From: Halochromatium salexigens
GTDB taxonomy: Bacteria; Pseudomonadota; Gammaproteobacteria; Chromatiales; Chromatiaceae
Direction: 5' to 3'
Assembly: GCF_016653295.1 (NCBI RefSeq)
Contig: NZ_NHSF01000056.1
Location: 1-43,868 of the forward strand
DNA: 43,868 nucleotides
Below, in pieces: positions 18,540-27,360 of the stretch. Every line of letters starts with the position of its first letter. The first letter of the stretch is position 1. The translations under genes and the position numbers were made by a program. The notes beneath the pieces were generated by a model that did not search any database, was not told the origin of the DNA, and saw only the letters and a list, made by a program, of their open reading frames with translations.

Positions 18540-18613
18540 GCGGGCGTAGTTCAATGGTAGAACAGGGGCTTCCCAAGCCTCCAATGTGGGTTCGATTCCC
18601 ATCGCCCGCTCCA
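18540..18613 (+). tRNA. glyU: tRNA-Gly (anticodon CCC)
   Basis: A 74-base cloverleaf with encoded CCA. The acceptor stem is GCGGGCG/CGCCCGC, the D arm is AGTTCAATGGTAGAAC, the anticodon loop is TTCCCAA on stem GGGGC/GCCTC, and the T arm is GTGGG-TTCGATT-CCCAT. It closely follows E. coli tRNA-Gly(CCC). No island is attached to it. Confidence 0.95.
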
Positions 18614-18627
18614 CTTCCCTAGCGATC

Positions 18628-18939
18628 ATGCAGCCACTCTATCAAGCCGCTGACCGGATCGAGGCCCAGCTGCTCCAGGATCTCCTCGCTCGACATCGGA
18701 TCGAGGCTCGTGTCTTCGGCGATTATCTCAGCGGTGCCGCCGGCGAGCTGCCGGTCGACATCTATCCCAGCGTCTGGGTGCTGGAGGATCGCGAGTTGCC
18801 GCGCGCCAAGGGGCTGCTCGACGATTGGCTGCGCGAGCATCGACGTCGCGCCGAGGCCAGCGCTTGGGTCTGCCGCGGCTGCGGCGAGCTGGTCGACGGC
18901 AGCTTCGATCTCTGCTGGCGTTGCGGCACCGAACACTAA
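18628..18939 (+). CDS. DUF2007 domain protein with C-terminal zinc ribbon
   Basis: A 103-residue protein. The N-terminal part (MQPLYQAADRIEAQLLQDLLARHRIEARV...) is the DUF2007 fold, annotated as putative signal-transducing or PII-like. The C-terminus carries CRGC...CWRC, two CXXC-type pairs expected to bind zinc. ATG 18628 is used although the ribosome site is weak. It lies 15 bases after the tRNA-Gly gene and 14 bases before the AsmA-family gene. Partner and ligand unknown. Confidence 0.8.
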   Translation: MQPLYQAADRIEAQLLQDLLARHRIEARVFGDYLSGAAGELPVDIYPSVWVLEDRELPRAKGLLDDWLREHRRRAEASAWVCRGCGELVDGSFDLCWRCGTEH

Positions 18940-18953
18940 AGGGACGCCTGCCG

Positions 18954-20990
18954 ATGCCCACTTGGATCAAGCGACTCACCGGTCTTGTCCTCGCGCTGCT
19001 GTTGCTGGCGCTTGGCGCCGCACTCCTAGCGCCACGCCTGATCGATCAGCAGCAACTGCGGCGCGCTCTCGAGACCGAGATCGCGCAGTCGCTGGGACGC
19101 CCGACTCGGATCAAGGCCATCGATCGGCTGCGCCTGTTGCCGACCCCGAGCATCCGGCTCGCGGGGGTGCGGCTCTTGGAGACTGCCGACGCCGGCGCCC
19201 CGGTGTGGATTGCGCTCGATTCCCTGCGTTTGGATGCCGCGCTCTGGCCCTTACTCAGTGGCCGGCTGGTTCTCGCCGAGGTCTTGATCGATCGGCCACG
19301 GATGCGCCTGCCAGTGGCGTCTGGTCAGCAGCTCGCCACCGTGAGCGAAGCCATGGCGAGCGAACCGCCGGTGAGCCGAACGACGACGCGCCAAGGGGCG
19401 GCGCTGCCAGCGCCTGTTGTGCAACCCGTGTCAGCGATATGGCATGCGCTTGGCGTCTCCGAGTCGAGTGCATCCGAGACGCGCGCACCAGGGGCGAGCA
19501 GCACAGTGGTAGCAAGCACCCCAGCGCTGCCGCCGATTCGCCGTCTGATCATCCGCGATGGTCAGTTGCGCGGGCCTGTTGAAAGTCCGGGGACGTCCGC
19601 GCCGCCAGGGCCCGCGATGCCCCGGATCGATGATCTCAATCTGACCGCCGGCCCGCTGGCGCCTGGACAAAGCGGTCGACTGGACGCGACCTTCACACTG
19701 ACTGGCGAGCAACCGGCGTTCTCGCTGCCGGGCCAGGCCGAGGCCGAGATCGTGCTCGCCGACCCGCTGACCGAAGTCAGACTGCAGCCGCTGCAACTGC
19801 GCCTGGGCGCCGCCGCTGGCGGGCCGGGCCTGCCGGTTCAGGTCGAGACCGAGATCCTGATCGATCTGCTGAACGCTCGCGTCTTGCTCGATCCGTTCGA
19901 GCTGCGCGCCGATGGGCTGCGCGTCGACGGTGCCGCCGAACTCTATTCGATGCCTGCCGGGTTGGCCATGGATGCACAGATGCACATGCCGCCCTTCGAT
20001 CTACGCCGCTGGCTACGCACGCAGGCGGCGATCGCATTACCGGGCGCCGCTGACAGCCTGAGCCAGGTCGGCGGGCAGTTCGAGCTGAGCCTGCGAGGAG
20101 CGGAGCTGGTCATCGATCGTGCGGTGTTCATGCTGGATCAGACCCCGGTGACGCTCAGCGGGCGGGCGCTTGCGGACGCACTCGAGCTGGAGGCGAACGC
20201 GGATGTCTATGGCGGTCAGCTCGAAGCTCGCTTGATTGCATCCCAGCCCTCGAGCAGCGCCCTAGCACCGACAGAGGAGATGGGAGCGGCCACATCAGCG
20301 ATGGCAACAGTTCCTGTCGTTCACCTGACCATGAGCGCGGGCGCGATCGATGTGGCGGCTCTACTGGCGGATCTGCAGCGGGATGGACGCGCACAAGCGC
20401 CGCTGACCGGCCGCGCCGAGATCGAACTGGATCTGGTCGGGCGCGACACCGATCCGCAGGCGATGCTCGACACCCTCGGCGGCGAGGTCGCTGTCGTGGT
20501 GCGCGATGGCGCCGTGACCATGGTCGATCTCGGGCAGTTGATCATCGGCACCGTGGGGGCCATGGGTGTCTCGCGCGAGGAGACCGAGGACCTGACCCGA
20601 TTCAGCGTCCTCAGTCTGACGGCCAGGGGCGCGGATGGCCGCTTCCGCAGCGAGGACATCCAATTGCGCTCGCATCTGCTCGCGATTGATGGCGGCGGCT
20701 GGCTCGAGCTGCCCACGCAGCAGATCGCCTTGGACCTGCGGGCGGTGATGACCAAGCCGCCCAAGGGGCGCGGCATCAAGGAGCTGGAAGGCATCCCGAT
20801 CCCAATCAGCGCCAAGGGTCCCTGGTCCGATCCGCGCTGGGAGGTGGATATCAACACCGCGCTCGGTCAGGCCGCGCGGCGCGCCTTGCGCGAGGATAGC
20901 GATCTGCTCGATGAACTCGAGGAGCGCACTGGAATCAAGGGCCTCGGCGACGGACTGCGCCAAATCCTGCCAGGGCTGCTCGGGCAGTGA
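18954..20990 (+). CDS. AsmA family protein
   Basis: A 678-residue protein with one N-terminal membrane anchor (residues about 8-28, [20 protein letters not shown]) and a periplasmic AsmA domain ([20 protein letters not shown] near residues 48-70, [20 protein letters not shown]). AsmA-like proteins resemble lipid-transfer scaffolds that link inner and outer membranes. The C-terminal part [16 protein letters not shown]-like region and [20 protein letters not shown] is conserved. Two Ala/Ser/Thr-rich insertions, around residues 125-195 and 425-450, look lineage-specific. mutY starts inside its stop codon. Confidence 0.85.
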   Translation: MPTWIKRLTGLVLALLLLALGAALLAPRLIDQQQLRRALETEIAQSLGRPTRIKAIDRLRLLPTPSIRLAGVRLLETADAGAPVWIALDSLRLDAALWPLLSGRLVLAEVLIDRPRMRLPVASGQQLATVSEAMASEPPVSRTTTRQGAALPAPVVQPVSAIWHALGVSESSASETRAPGASSTVVASTPALPPIRRLIIRDGQLRGPVESPGTSAPPGPAMPRIDDLNLTAGPLAPGQSGRLDATFTLTGEQPAFSLPGQAEAEIVLADPLTEVRLQPLQLRLGAAAGGPGLPVQVETEILIDLLNARVLLDPFELRADGLRVDGAAELYSMPAGLAMDAQMHMPPFDLRRWLRTQAAIALPGAADSLSQVGGQFELSLRGAELVIDRAVFMLDQTPVTLSGRALADALELEANADVYGGQLEARLIASQPSSSALAPTEEMGAATSAMATVPVVHLTMSAGAIDVAALLADLQRDGRAQAPLTGRAEIELDLVGRDTDPQAMLDTLGGEVAVVVRDGAVTMVDLGQLIIGTVGAMGVSREETEDLTRFSVLSLTARGADGRFRSEDIQLRSHLLAIDGGGWLELPTQQIALDLRAVMTKPPKGRGIKELEGIPIPISAKGPWSDPRWEVDINTALGQAARRALREDSDLLDELEERTGIKGLGDGLRQILPGLLGQ

Positions 20991-22174
20991 CGCGCGCTCG
21001 TTCCGCGCCGCCGAGGTCGGCTCGCTCACCGGCGTCCCTTCCGGATTCTGTTCCGGACCCTGTTCCGGCCTCGCCGCGGACGCCCACTGCGGTGTTCGCC
21101 GACGACTTCGCGCGTCGCCTGCTCGCCTGGTTCGATCACCACGGTCGCCACGATCTGCCCTGGCAACGCGAGGCGACGCCCTATCGGGTCTGGATCTCGG
21201 AGATCATGCTTCAGCAGACCCAGGTGGCGGTGGTGGTGCCCTATTTCGAGCGCTTCATGGCGCGCTTCCCGGACTTGGCCTCACTGGCCGCGGCCGACCT
21301 CGACGAGGTGCTGCATCGCTGGTCCGGGCTCGGCTATTACGCCCGCGCGCGTCATCTGCATCGCACCGCGCGGCTCATCGTCGCCGACCATCAGGGCCGC
21401 TTCCCGCAGCGGATCGAGGCGCTCGAGGCCCTGCCCGGGATTGGCCGCTCCACCGCCGGTGCCATCCTGTCGCTGGCGCTCGGGCAGCATCATCCGATCC
21501 TCGATGGCAACTGCAAGCGCGTGCTGGCGCGTTGCTTCGCGATCTCGGGCTGGCCGGGGCACAGCGCGGTGCTCGCGAGGCTCTGGGCACTCGCCGAGGC
21601 GTTGACGCCGGTGGCGCGCGTGGCGGCCTTCAATCAGGCGATGATGGACCTTGGCGCGACCCTCTGCACGCGCGCCAAACCGGCCTGCCAGGCCTGTCCC
21701 TTGGCCGAACGTTGTCAGGCGCTGGCACGGGATGCGGTGAGCACCTATCCGGCCCCCAAGCCGCGCAAGCAGACACCGCCGCGCGCGGTGCAGCTGCTGC
21801 TGATTCGCGATCCCGACGATCGGCTGCTGCTGCAACGTCGGCCGCCGGTCGGGATCTGGGGGGGACTCTGGACGCCGCCCGAGATCGGCCTCGAGGAGAG
21901 CGCCGAGGCGTGGTGTCGCGCGCGCCTGGATGCCTCGGTGCTGCACCTTGAAAAGCGCCCATCGCGCCGACATACCTTCAGCCACTTCCAGCTCGAGATG
22001 CGCCCGGTCCAGGTACGGCTCGCAACGCAGCCGACGCGGGTCGCCGACGAGGCCGCGATGACCTGGATCGAGCCGGCCGCGCCGGGCGATCTTGGGTTGC
22101 CGGCGCCGATCGCCCGTCTGCTCACCGAGCTGGGAGCCGAAACCGCCATTGCACGACAGGAGGAGCCCGGATGA
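20987..22174 (+). CDS. mutY: A/G-specific adenine DNA glycosylase MutY
   Basis: Removes adenine opposite 8-oxoguanine. Visible are [10 protein letters not shown] (catalytic Glu), the helix-hairpin-helix [23 protein letters not shown] (catalytic Asp), a 4Fe-4S ligand set C-X6-C-X2-C-X5-C ([18 protein letters not shown]), and a C-terminal NUDIX-like domain reading 8-oxoG ([12 protein letters not shown]). The GTG start at 20987 overlaps the asmA stop (GTGA). The N-terminus has a repetitive extension [12 protein letters not shown]. It overlaps yggX by 4 bases, a conserved mutY-yggX pair. Confidence 0.96.
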   Translation: MTRARSAPPRSARSPASLPDSVPDPVPASPRTPTAVFADDFARRLLAWFDHHGRHDLPWQREATPYRVWISEIMLQQTQVAVVVPYFERFMARFPDLASLAAADLDEVLHRWSGLGYYARARHLHRTARLIVADHQGRFPQRIEALEALPGIGRSTAGAILSLALGQHHPILDGNCKRVLARCFAISGWPGHSAVLARLWALAEALTPVARVAAFNQAMMDLGATLCTRAKPACQACPLAERCQALARDAVSTYPAPKPRKQTPPRAVQLLLIRDPDDRLLLQRRPPVGIWGGLWTPPEIGLEESAEAWCRARLDASVLHLEKRPSRRHTFSHFQLEMRPVQVRLATQPTRVADEAAMTWIEPAAPGDLGLPAPIARLLTELGAETAIARQEEPG

Positions 22175-22443
22175 GCCGTATGGTCAATTGTGTGAAGCTC
22201 GGCCGCGAGGCCGAAGGGCTGGATCGGCCGCCGTATCCCGGCGCGCTGGGCCAGCGCATCTTCGAGAACGTCTCCAAACAGGCCTGGGCCGACTGGCTCA
22301 AGCATCAGACCATGCTCATCAACGAGAATCGTCTGAGCCCGATGGACCCGAAGGCGCGCGCCTTCCTCGAGGAACAGATGGAGAAGTATTTCTTCGGCGA
22401 AGGCGCGGCGATGCCGGAGGGCTACGTGCCGCCCAAGCAATAG
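22171..22443 (+). CDS. yggX: Probable Fe(2+)-trafficking protein YggX
   Basis: A 90-residue protein with the family pattern [40 protein letters not shown] and [12 protein letters not shown]. It is linked to protection of iron-sulfur proteins from oxidative damage. The ATG at 22171 overlaps the mutY stop (ATGA), as in many Gammaproteobacteria; MutY itself contains a 4Fe-4S cluster. Confidence 0.96.
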   Translation: MSRMVNCVKLGREAEGLDRPPYPGALGQRIFENVSKQAWADWLKHQTMLINENRLSPMDPKARAFLEEQMEKYFFGEGAAMPEGYVPPKQ

Positions 22444-22466
22444 GCAGCGAGCGGGCGCGCGCGCTC

Positions 22467-23321
22467 TTAGGCGAAGACGATCGTCTTGTTGCCATACAAC
22501 AGCACGCGGTCTTCGAGATGGTAACGCAGGCCGCGCGCGAGCACCGTCTTCTCGACATCCTTGCCGAGGCGGACCATGTCCTCGACCGTGTTGTGATGGC
22601 CAACCCGCACCACGTCTTGGTCGATGATCGGCCCGGCATCCAGCTCGCTGGTCACGTAGTGGCAGGTCGCGCCGATCAGCTTCACCCCGCGCGCCGAGGC
22701 CTGATGATAGGGCCGGGCGCCGACGAACGAGGGCAGGAAGCTGTGATGGATGTTGATGATCCGCCCCGGATACCGCGCACAGAGATCGGGCGGTAGGATT
22801 TGCATGTAGCGCGCCAGCACCACCAGATCGGCCTCGGCCTCCTGGATCGCGGCATTGACGGCGGCAAAATGGGCGGCCTTGTCGGTCGGATCGACCGGCA
22901 GATGTCGATAGGCGATCCCGTGCCAACTGACATAGTCACGCAGGTCGGCGTGGTTGGAGATCACGCAGGGGATGTCGAAGTCGAGTTCACCGCTGCGCCA
23001 GCGATAGAGCAGGTCGGAGAGGCAGTGCGCCTGCTTGCTGGCCAAGAGCACCACGCGGCGGTTGATGCCGGTATCGGTGAGATACCACTGCATCGCGAAC
23101 CGGGTGGCGATGGGCTCGAACAACGCGCGCAAGCGCTCCTCGCCGAACGGCAGCGAGGCGGCGCGGACCACGTAGCGCATGAAGAACCACTGGCTCTCCG
23201 GGTCCGAGTAATGATGCGCCTCGGTGATCCAGCCACCATGCTGGGCGATGAAATCGCTGACGGCGGCGACGATGCCCACTTGGTCGGGGCAGGACACGAT
23301 CAGTCGGAAGGAACGCTCCAT
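22467..23321 (-). CDS. purU: Formyltetrahydrofolate deformylase PurU
   Basis: Hydrolyses 10-formyl-THF to formate and THF, balancing one-carbon pools. The 284-residue protein has an N-terminal ACT domain (residues about 5-85, RLIVSCPDQVGIVAAVSDFI) and a formyltransferase-fold domain with ISNHADLRDYVSWHGI, VLARYMQILPPDLCARYPGR and INIHHSFLPSFVGARPYHQA. Length matches the family. Convergent with yggX. Confidence 0.96.
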   Translation of the reverse strand: MERSFRLIVSCPDQVGIVAAVSDFIAQHGGWITEAHHYSDPESQWFFMRYVVRAASLPFGEERLRALFEPIATRFAMQWYLTDTGINRRVVLLASKQAHCLSDLLYRWRSGELDFDIPCVISNHADLRDYVSWHGIAYRHLPVDPTDKAAHFAAVNAAIQEAEADLVVLARYMQILPPDLCARYPGRIINIHHSFLPSFVGARPYHQASARGVKLIGATCHYVTSELDAGPIIDQDVVRVGHHNTVEDMVRLGKDVEKTVLARGLRYHLEDRVLLYGNKTIVFA

Positions 23322-23388
23322 CGTTTGGGCTCACCTCGTTAAGGTCGTTAAACAGTCGTTGATCGATATGGCCAAGGCGCGCTGCGGC

Positions 23389-24105
23389 TCAGGCCTGTCT
23401 CGAGGCGCTGGTCTGGCGCGTGCGCTCAAAAGCATCGGCCGGGAAGCCTTTGTCGGCGAACTCGGCCAGCCACTGCTGGACCTCGGCCTCGGACGGCTCG
23501 GGCGCGCGTGAGAGCACCCAGCCGCGGCGGCGCGACGGCTGCCCGACCAGGGCATACTCGTACTCATCGCCGAGCCCGATCACCCAATAATGGTCCCAGA
23601 GCACGTGCACGCCGTAGAGCATGCGGAAGCTGATTTCGAAGCGCGCGTTGCTGCCGCGATCGACCACCCGCGCGATGCCCTTGGCGGTGCCGATGCCACC
23701 ATCGGTATGGGTGCAGCGATTGGTGACGTAGACGACGCCGTCGTCACCGAGCCGATAATCGGCCTGCACATCCTGGGTGCAGCGGCGCTGGGTGAAGTAG
23801 GGCAGTCTGGCGATCTCGTACCAGCGGCCCATGTAGCGCTTGAGATCGAGATAGGCCACCGTGTTCGGGGCCGTGAGATGGACCCTGGGCTTGCGCAAGC
23901 GGGTGCTGACCGTGACCTGGGCATCGACATCCTCGCGGTGGCGGTTGCCGGGTGGGGCGGTGTAGATCTCCTCGGCCCAGTCGGAAAGCTCTTGAGCGCT
24001 GCGGTTATCGCCCGACTGAGCGGTCTCTGGCTTGGTCGATCGACGGGCGCTGCGGCGCCCGCCGGTCAAGCCGTTACGCACCTTCGGTGGTGGACGATCC
24101 GTCAT
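23389..24105 (-). CDS. Lipocalin (Blc-like) family protein
   Basis: A 238-residue protein whose lipocalin core starts late, with GRWYEIARLP at residues 93-102, then QRRCTQDVQADY, VTNRCTHTDGG, and DHYWVIGLGDEYEYALVGQP near the end; this order is that of bacterial Blc lipocalins binding lipids. The ATG at 24105 has CAGGA seven bases upstream. Unlike Blc there is no lipoprotein signal or signal peptide; residues 1-75 are polar and low-complexity. Either it is cytoplasmic or the true start differs. Confidence 0.82.
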   Translation of the reverse strand: MTDRPPPKVRNGLTGGRRSARRSTKPETAQSGDNRSAQELSDWAEEIYTAPPGNRHREDVDAQVTVSTRLRKPRVHLTAPNTVAYLDLKRYMGRWYEIARLPYFTQRRCTQDVQADYRLGDDGVVYVTNRCTHTDGGIGTAKGIARVVDRGSNARFEISFRMLYGVHVLWDHYWVIGLGDEYEYALVGQPSRRRGWVLSRAPEPSEAEVQQWLAEFADKGFPADAFERTRQTSASRQA

Positions 24106-24954
24106 GATGGAATCCTGGGAGCGTGGCGGCTTCGGTTCGGTGGCGTTCGGGATGAGGTCATGCGAATCATAGCGGCGGTGCCGATGGCGGAGTGGCAAAT
24201 CGTAGCTTGGAGCGAGCATTGAAGCGCCGCTGGATTGAGACGTTGGGAGGTCTTCCAGCTCCAGGTCGTTCAAGGTGTCGATCCGTTGCGGCTTCAGCCT
24301 TAGTCAAGGTTTGGTCCCAAGGCACCTTAGCCAACCGGCGGTGGACGAAAGGCGCGGGATTCTACCGCCGAATGAGCATGCACGCTCTTGCCTCATCGCC
24401 GAGGTCGTCCACCAGGTTGCAATCGCTCGTCAATCGATTATCATGGCCCAAAGATCTCATTTCAGTGCCGCTTAGGGACGAGTCACATAGTACGCGGCCC
24501 TTGATGCGGGGTGAGAAGCCCATGGATGCCTGCCTTCCCAAAGCCCCAAGCGCTCACGTAAGCACATTCAGGTCCGCTACGATCGAGATCGACGGTGGGC
24601 TGCCCAGTCGTGCTGATACCGGCGCCCGCCCCAGCAAAACGGCATGGCCGCCGAGGCGGCCGGCGCAGCTTGAGTGCTGCGAGCGCCCTTAGCCTCTCTA
24701 TCTCGGGCTGATGCGCTCCCCAGCCCGATGCAGCATTTCTCCCTCCAATACCGAAATGCAGGCTCGGCTGACGCTCCTTCCCGACATTGCTTTCCCGAGA
24801 TGCCTTTCAGGTTCAGGGCCGTGCCTCGCGTGCGCAGCCTTAATGAAGCCGTTCCCGACCGTCGAAGCCCCTCCTCGCTGCATGCCTCCTCGGCACAGCA
24901 AGACGGCCCAAGCGCGCTCGCGCTGACTTATCGACTGAAACTTGGAGACCTGCC
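24106..24954. other. 849-bp stretch without a supported gene
   Basis: Long frames exist on the plus strand but have no family match, odd composition (Arg/Ser/Pro-rich) and no good starts, so I regard them as chance. A perfect inverted repeat GGCCGCC-GA-GGCGGCC lies near 24647-24662. The right end leads into the plus-strand small ORF at 24955 with a good ribosome site, so part of this stretch could be its leader. Confidence 0.35.
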
Positions 24955-25266
24955 ATGACCCTGAATACGACTGCGACCGACGCAACCACCACCGACAGCC
25001 TGACCCTCGGCGCTGGCTTCAACGAGCAAGCGATTGCCGTTGAGGGTATCTAAGCGCGTCTCCTCGGAGTCGAAAAAGTATCCTGGAGGCTGCGGCTCGC
25101 CACGATCAGCTGCCTGCAGAATCCGCGCGTTGATGTCTTCATCGGTCGCGGCTTCAATGATGAGTGTCTCCATGGATTTGTCTCCAACGTTGGATGTCGT
25201 GGTCGAGACCACGCCAGCCGATTGATTGCTGCTGGCCTTGAAAGATTGTGCGGGCTTTCCTGCCAT
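24928..25266 (-). CDS. Hypothetical protein at the end of the Mrp-like cluster (112 aa, or 81 aa from 25171)
   Basis: The frame opens at ATG 25266 directly after the stop of the NuoL-like gene (TGAATG), so it could be the fifth gene of that operon. An internal ATG at 25171 has GGAG eight bases upstream and begins METLIIEAATDEDINARILQ, which looks more protein-like than the Ser/Thr-rich first 31 residues. There is no membrane segment. The C-terminus is Gly/Arg/Ser-rich. No family recognised. Confidence 0.4.
   Translation of the reverse strand: MAGKPAQSFKASSNQSAGVVSTTTSNVGDKSMETLIIEAATDEDINARILQAADRGEPQPPGYFFDSEETRLDTLNGNRLLVEASAEGQAVGGGCVGRSRIQGHGRSPSFSR
24955..25053 (+). CDS. Possible microprotein (32 aa)
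   Basis: ATG 24955 is preceded by TTGGAGAC with good spacing, and encodes MTLNTTATDATTTDSLTLG followed by AGFNEQAIAVEGI and a stop. The peptide is Thr/Ala-rich with no membrane segment. It overlaps, tail to tail, the longer minus-strand ORF at 24928-25171/25266, so at most one may be functional. No family recognised. Confidence 0.3.
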   Translation: MTLNTTATDATTTDSLTLGAGFNEQAIAVEGI

Positions 25267-27360
25267 TCAGGGCCAAAGCAACGTGCTTTTGGCGTTGAGC
25301 AAGAGCACCACCGCCAAGCCCAGCGCCACGGCCAGCAGTAACAGCGCCAACTGACGGCGCAGCCAGCCCTCGGCGCGCGTGAGCATCTCGAGGCCGGTCA
25401 AGCCATCGCGCTCGCGCGCGACCCACCAAGCGATCCAGGCCGCTTGCAGGATCACCAGCCCTTGCAGCAGTCCACGGGCGAGACACCACAGCCAACGGCC
25501 GCAGAAGGCCAATGGCCACCAGAGATCGCCAGCGGGCAGCCAGTGGCTCAGCCGCGTCGCTACTCGGCGCAGGCTCCAGCCGAGGACTATCGAGAACAGC
25601 AGCCCTAGCCCCAGCGGCCAGAGGAGGGCGGGGAGCGCGCTGAGCGGAGGCGAGGCCAATCCGCCCGCCAATTGCCTCGAAAATGCACCCTCAAGCTCGC
25701 CGTCGATCCCGTCTGCGAGCTGATCAGCAAGCTCAGCCGTGAGTCCACCCGCAAGCCAGCCGGCCCAAAACGGAAGACTGAGCGCGGCAACGATGCCCAG
25801 CAGCCAGGCCAACGGCATCGGTGCGAGCAAGTGCTGATCATTTTGATCTGGGTTGGAACTCGGGTTGGGACTGGGGCTATGACTCGCCCTTAGCGTTTGG
25901 CTTGGTCTATGGCTCGTGCTTAGGCTATGGCCTGGTCTTTGATTCGTCTCGATCGTTTCACGCCATGGCCTCCATTGTCGCCACAGCGTCCGCGCCATCA
26001 GCAGCGTGGTGCCGACGGCCGCCAGGCTCAGCCAGACGGCCAGGGTCTCCTCTCCAGCGGCTTCGAGCGCCTTCTTGGTGCTCCACTTGGCGATCAGTCC
26101 CGAGCCCAGCGCGCCGGCGAGCGATAGTGCTGGCAGGATCAGCAGGGTCCAGAGCAGCCAGGCAGGTAAGCGCGGTGGCTGCTCGCTGATGCCGACCCCG
26201 AGGAACAGCGCGCCCTTGCTCAAGCCGTGGTGAGCGGCGAAGAACAGCACCAGCACGCTGAGCGCGGGCCAGCTGTCAGGCTGCAGCAGCCCGAGCGCGA
26301 CCAGGGCCGCGATCATGCCCATCTGGCTGACGCTGGAATAGGCCAGCACCGCCTTTGGGTGGCGTTGCGCGGCGCCCAAGAGCGCTGCGGCGAAGGCGCC
26401 GATCAGGCCGGCGGTCAGCATCGCCCGCCCGAGCCCCTGGAAGGCGTCATCGATACCGGCCATGCCCAGCGGCAGCGTGCTCAGCCAGCCGACCAGTCCG
26501 GCCTTGATCATCACGCCACTGAGCACGGCGCTGGCTGGCGTTGGTGCCACCGGATGTGCCAACGGCAGCCACAGGTGCAGACCGATCACCCCGGCCTTGA
26601 CCCCGAAGCCGAGCCAGAGCAACAGCCCCATCCAGAGGCCCATGTCCGCTGTCGCCAGGGTCGCGCGCAGCTCCGACAGGGTCAGCGCCGAGCCGGTGCC
26701 GGCGCCCCACAGCAGGCCGGCCAGGATCATCCCCTCCCCAAGCACCGCCATGACCAGGTAGGCCAGGCCGCCAGTGCGCGCCTCGCGAGTGCCATTGTGG
26801 ATCACCAGCGGATAGGCCGAGAAGGTCATCAGCGCAAAGCCGAGGTAGAAGCTGGCGATGTCCTCGGCGACGAGCAGCAGCAGATTACCGCAGAGGGCGA
26901 GCGGCCAGAACAGCGCGAAGCGTAGCAGGCGCGCGCGGCTGTCCGGATCGCCGGCTGCAGCTTGGGCCTGCTCAGCGGCGAAGTAGCCCCGCGCGTACCA
27001 GCCCGCCAGCCCCCACAGCAGGGCGCTGAAGGCCAACAGCAGGCGGCGTTGGTCATCAAGTTCCCAGCATCCTCCCAGCAGCCAGGCCTCCAGCCAGAGG
27101 CTGCCGTCAGGTCCGAGCACGACGAGCGCGAGCGCGGGCCAGGGCGCGCTGATCCAGAGCCAGTCCAGTGGCTGATGCAGGGATTGGCTGAGGGGCTGGT
27201 TTAGGGGGCGGCTCAGGTGAGGGCGCGGCTGGCCAAGGCTGATTGTCGCCCCGAGTGCAGCGCGCAGGCCCAGCAGCAGCGGCCACAGCAGTGCTGCGAA
27301 GAGCAAAGGCGCGAGCGGCAGGCGCAGGAGGGGGAAAGGTGCAAGGCTCAGCTCGGTCAT
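25267..27360 (-). CDS. NuoL/MrpA-like proton-translocating subunit (697 aa), third of the cluster
   Basis: A polytopic member of the complex-I/Mrp antiporter family with about 14 or more membrane segments plus a C-terminal extension. Conserved are the TM7 Lys in GFGVKAGVIGLHLWLPLAHP, PTPASAVLSGVMIKAGLVG, HHGLSKGALFLGVG and GLIAKW. In the TM5 motif it reads FALMTFSAYPLV, with Ala176 where its two cluster paralogues have Glu138, so the usual TM5 glutamate appears lost. A hydrophilic insert with a 10-residue repeat (RPGHSLSTSH, RPSQTLRASH) separates the core from the C-terminal helices. ATG 27360 overlaps the previous stop by 4 bases. Confidence 0.85.
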   Translation of the reverse strand: MTELSLAPFPLLRLPLAPLLFAALLWPLLLGLRAALGATISLGQPRPHLSRPLNQPLSQSLHQPLDWLWISAPWPALALVVLGPDGSLWLEAWLLGGCWELDDQRRLLLAFSALLWGLAGWYARGYFAAEQAQAAAGDPDSRARLLRFALFWPLALCGNLLLLVAEDIASFYLGFALMTFSAYPLVIHNGTREARTGGLAYLVMAVLGEGMILAGLLWGAGTGSALTLSELRATLATADMGLWMGLLLWLGFGVKAGVIGLHLWLPLAHPVAPTPASAVLSGVMIKAGLVGWLSTLPLGMAGIDDAFQGLGRAMLTAGLIGAFAAALLGAAQRHPKAVLAYSSVSQMGMIAALVALGLLQPDSWPALSVLVLFFAAHHGLSKGALFLGVGISEQPPRLPAWLLWTLLILPALSLAGALGSGLIAKWSTKKALEAAGEETLAVWLSLAAVGTTLLMARTLWRQWRPWRETIETNQRPGHSLSTSHRPSQTLRASHSPSPNPSSNPDQNDQHLLAPMPLAWLLGIVAALSLPFWAGWLAGGLTAELADQLADGIDGELEGAFSRQLAGGLASPPLSALPALLWPLGLGLLFSIVLGWSLRRVATRLSHWLPAGDLWWPLAFCGRWLWCLARGLLQGLVILQAAWIAWWVARERDGLTGLEMLTRAEGWLRRQLALLLLAVALGLAVVLLLNAKSTLLWP
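25877..25946. repeat. 30-bp tandem repeat, about 2.3 copies, inside the NuoL-like gene
   Basis: Units 25877-25906 and 25907-25936 share the frame CTATG.CTCG..CTTAG, with a third partial unit at 25937-25946. The period is a multiple of three, so it adds ten residues per unit without shifting the frame. Confidence 0.6.

Noticed and set aside
16744-18576. 610-codon minus-strand ORF opposite the acyl-CoA ligase and tRNA-Gly
   Set aside because: Antisense of a well-supported gene and runs through a tRNA gene; composition (Gln/His/Arg-rich) is not protein-like.
24192-24950. Overlapping plus-strand ORFs (e.g. 24192-24692, 24674-24958)
   Set aside because: No ribosome sites, Arg/Ser/Pro-rich composition, no recognisable family; treated as non-coding until shown otherwise.
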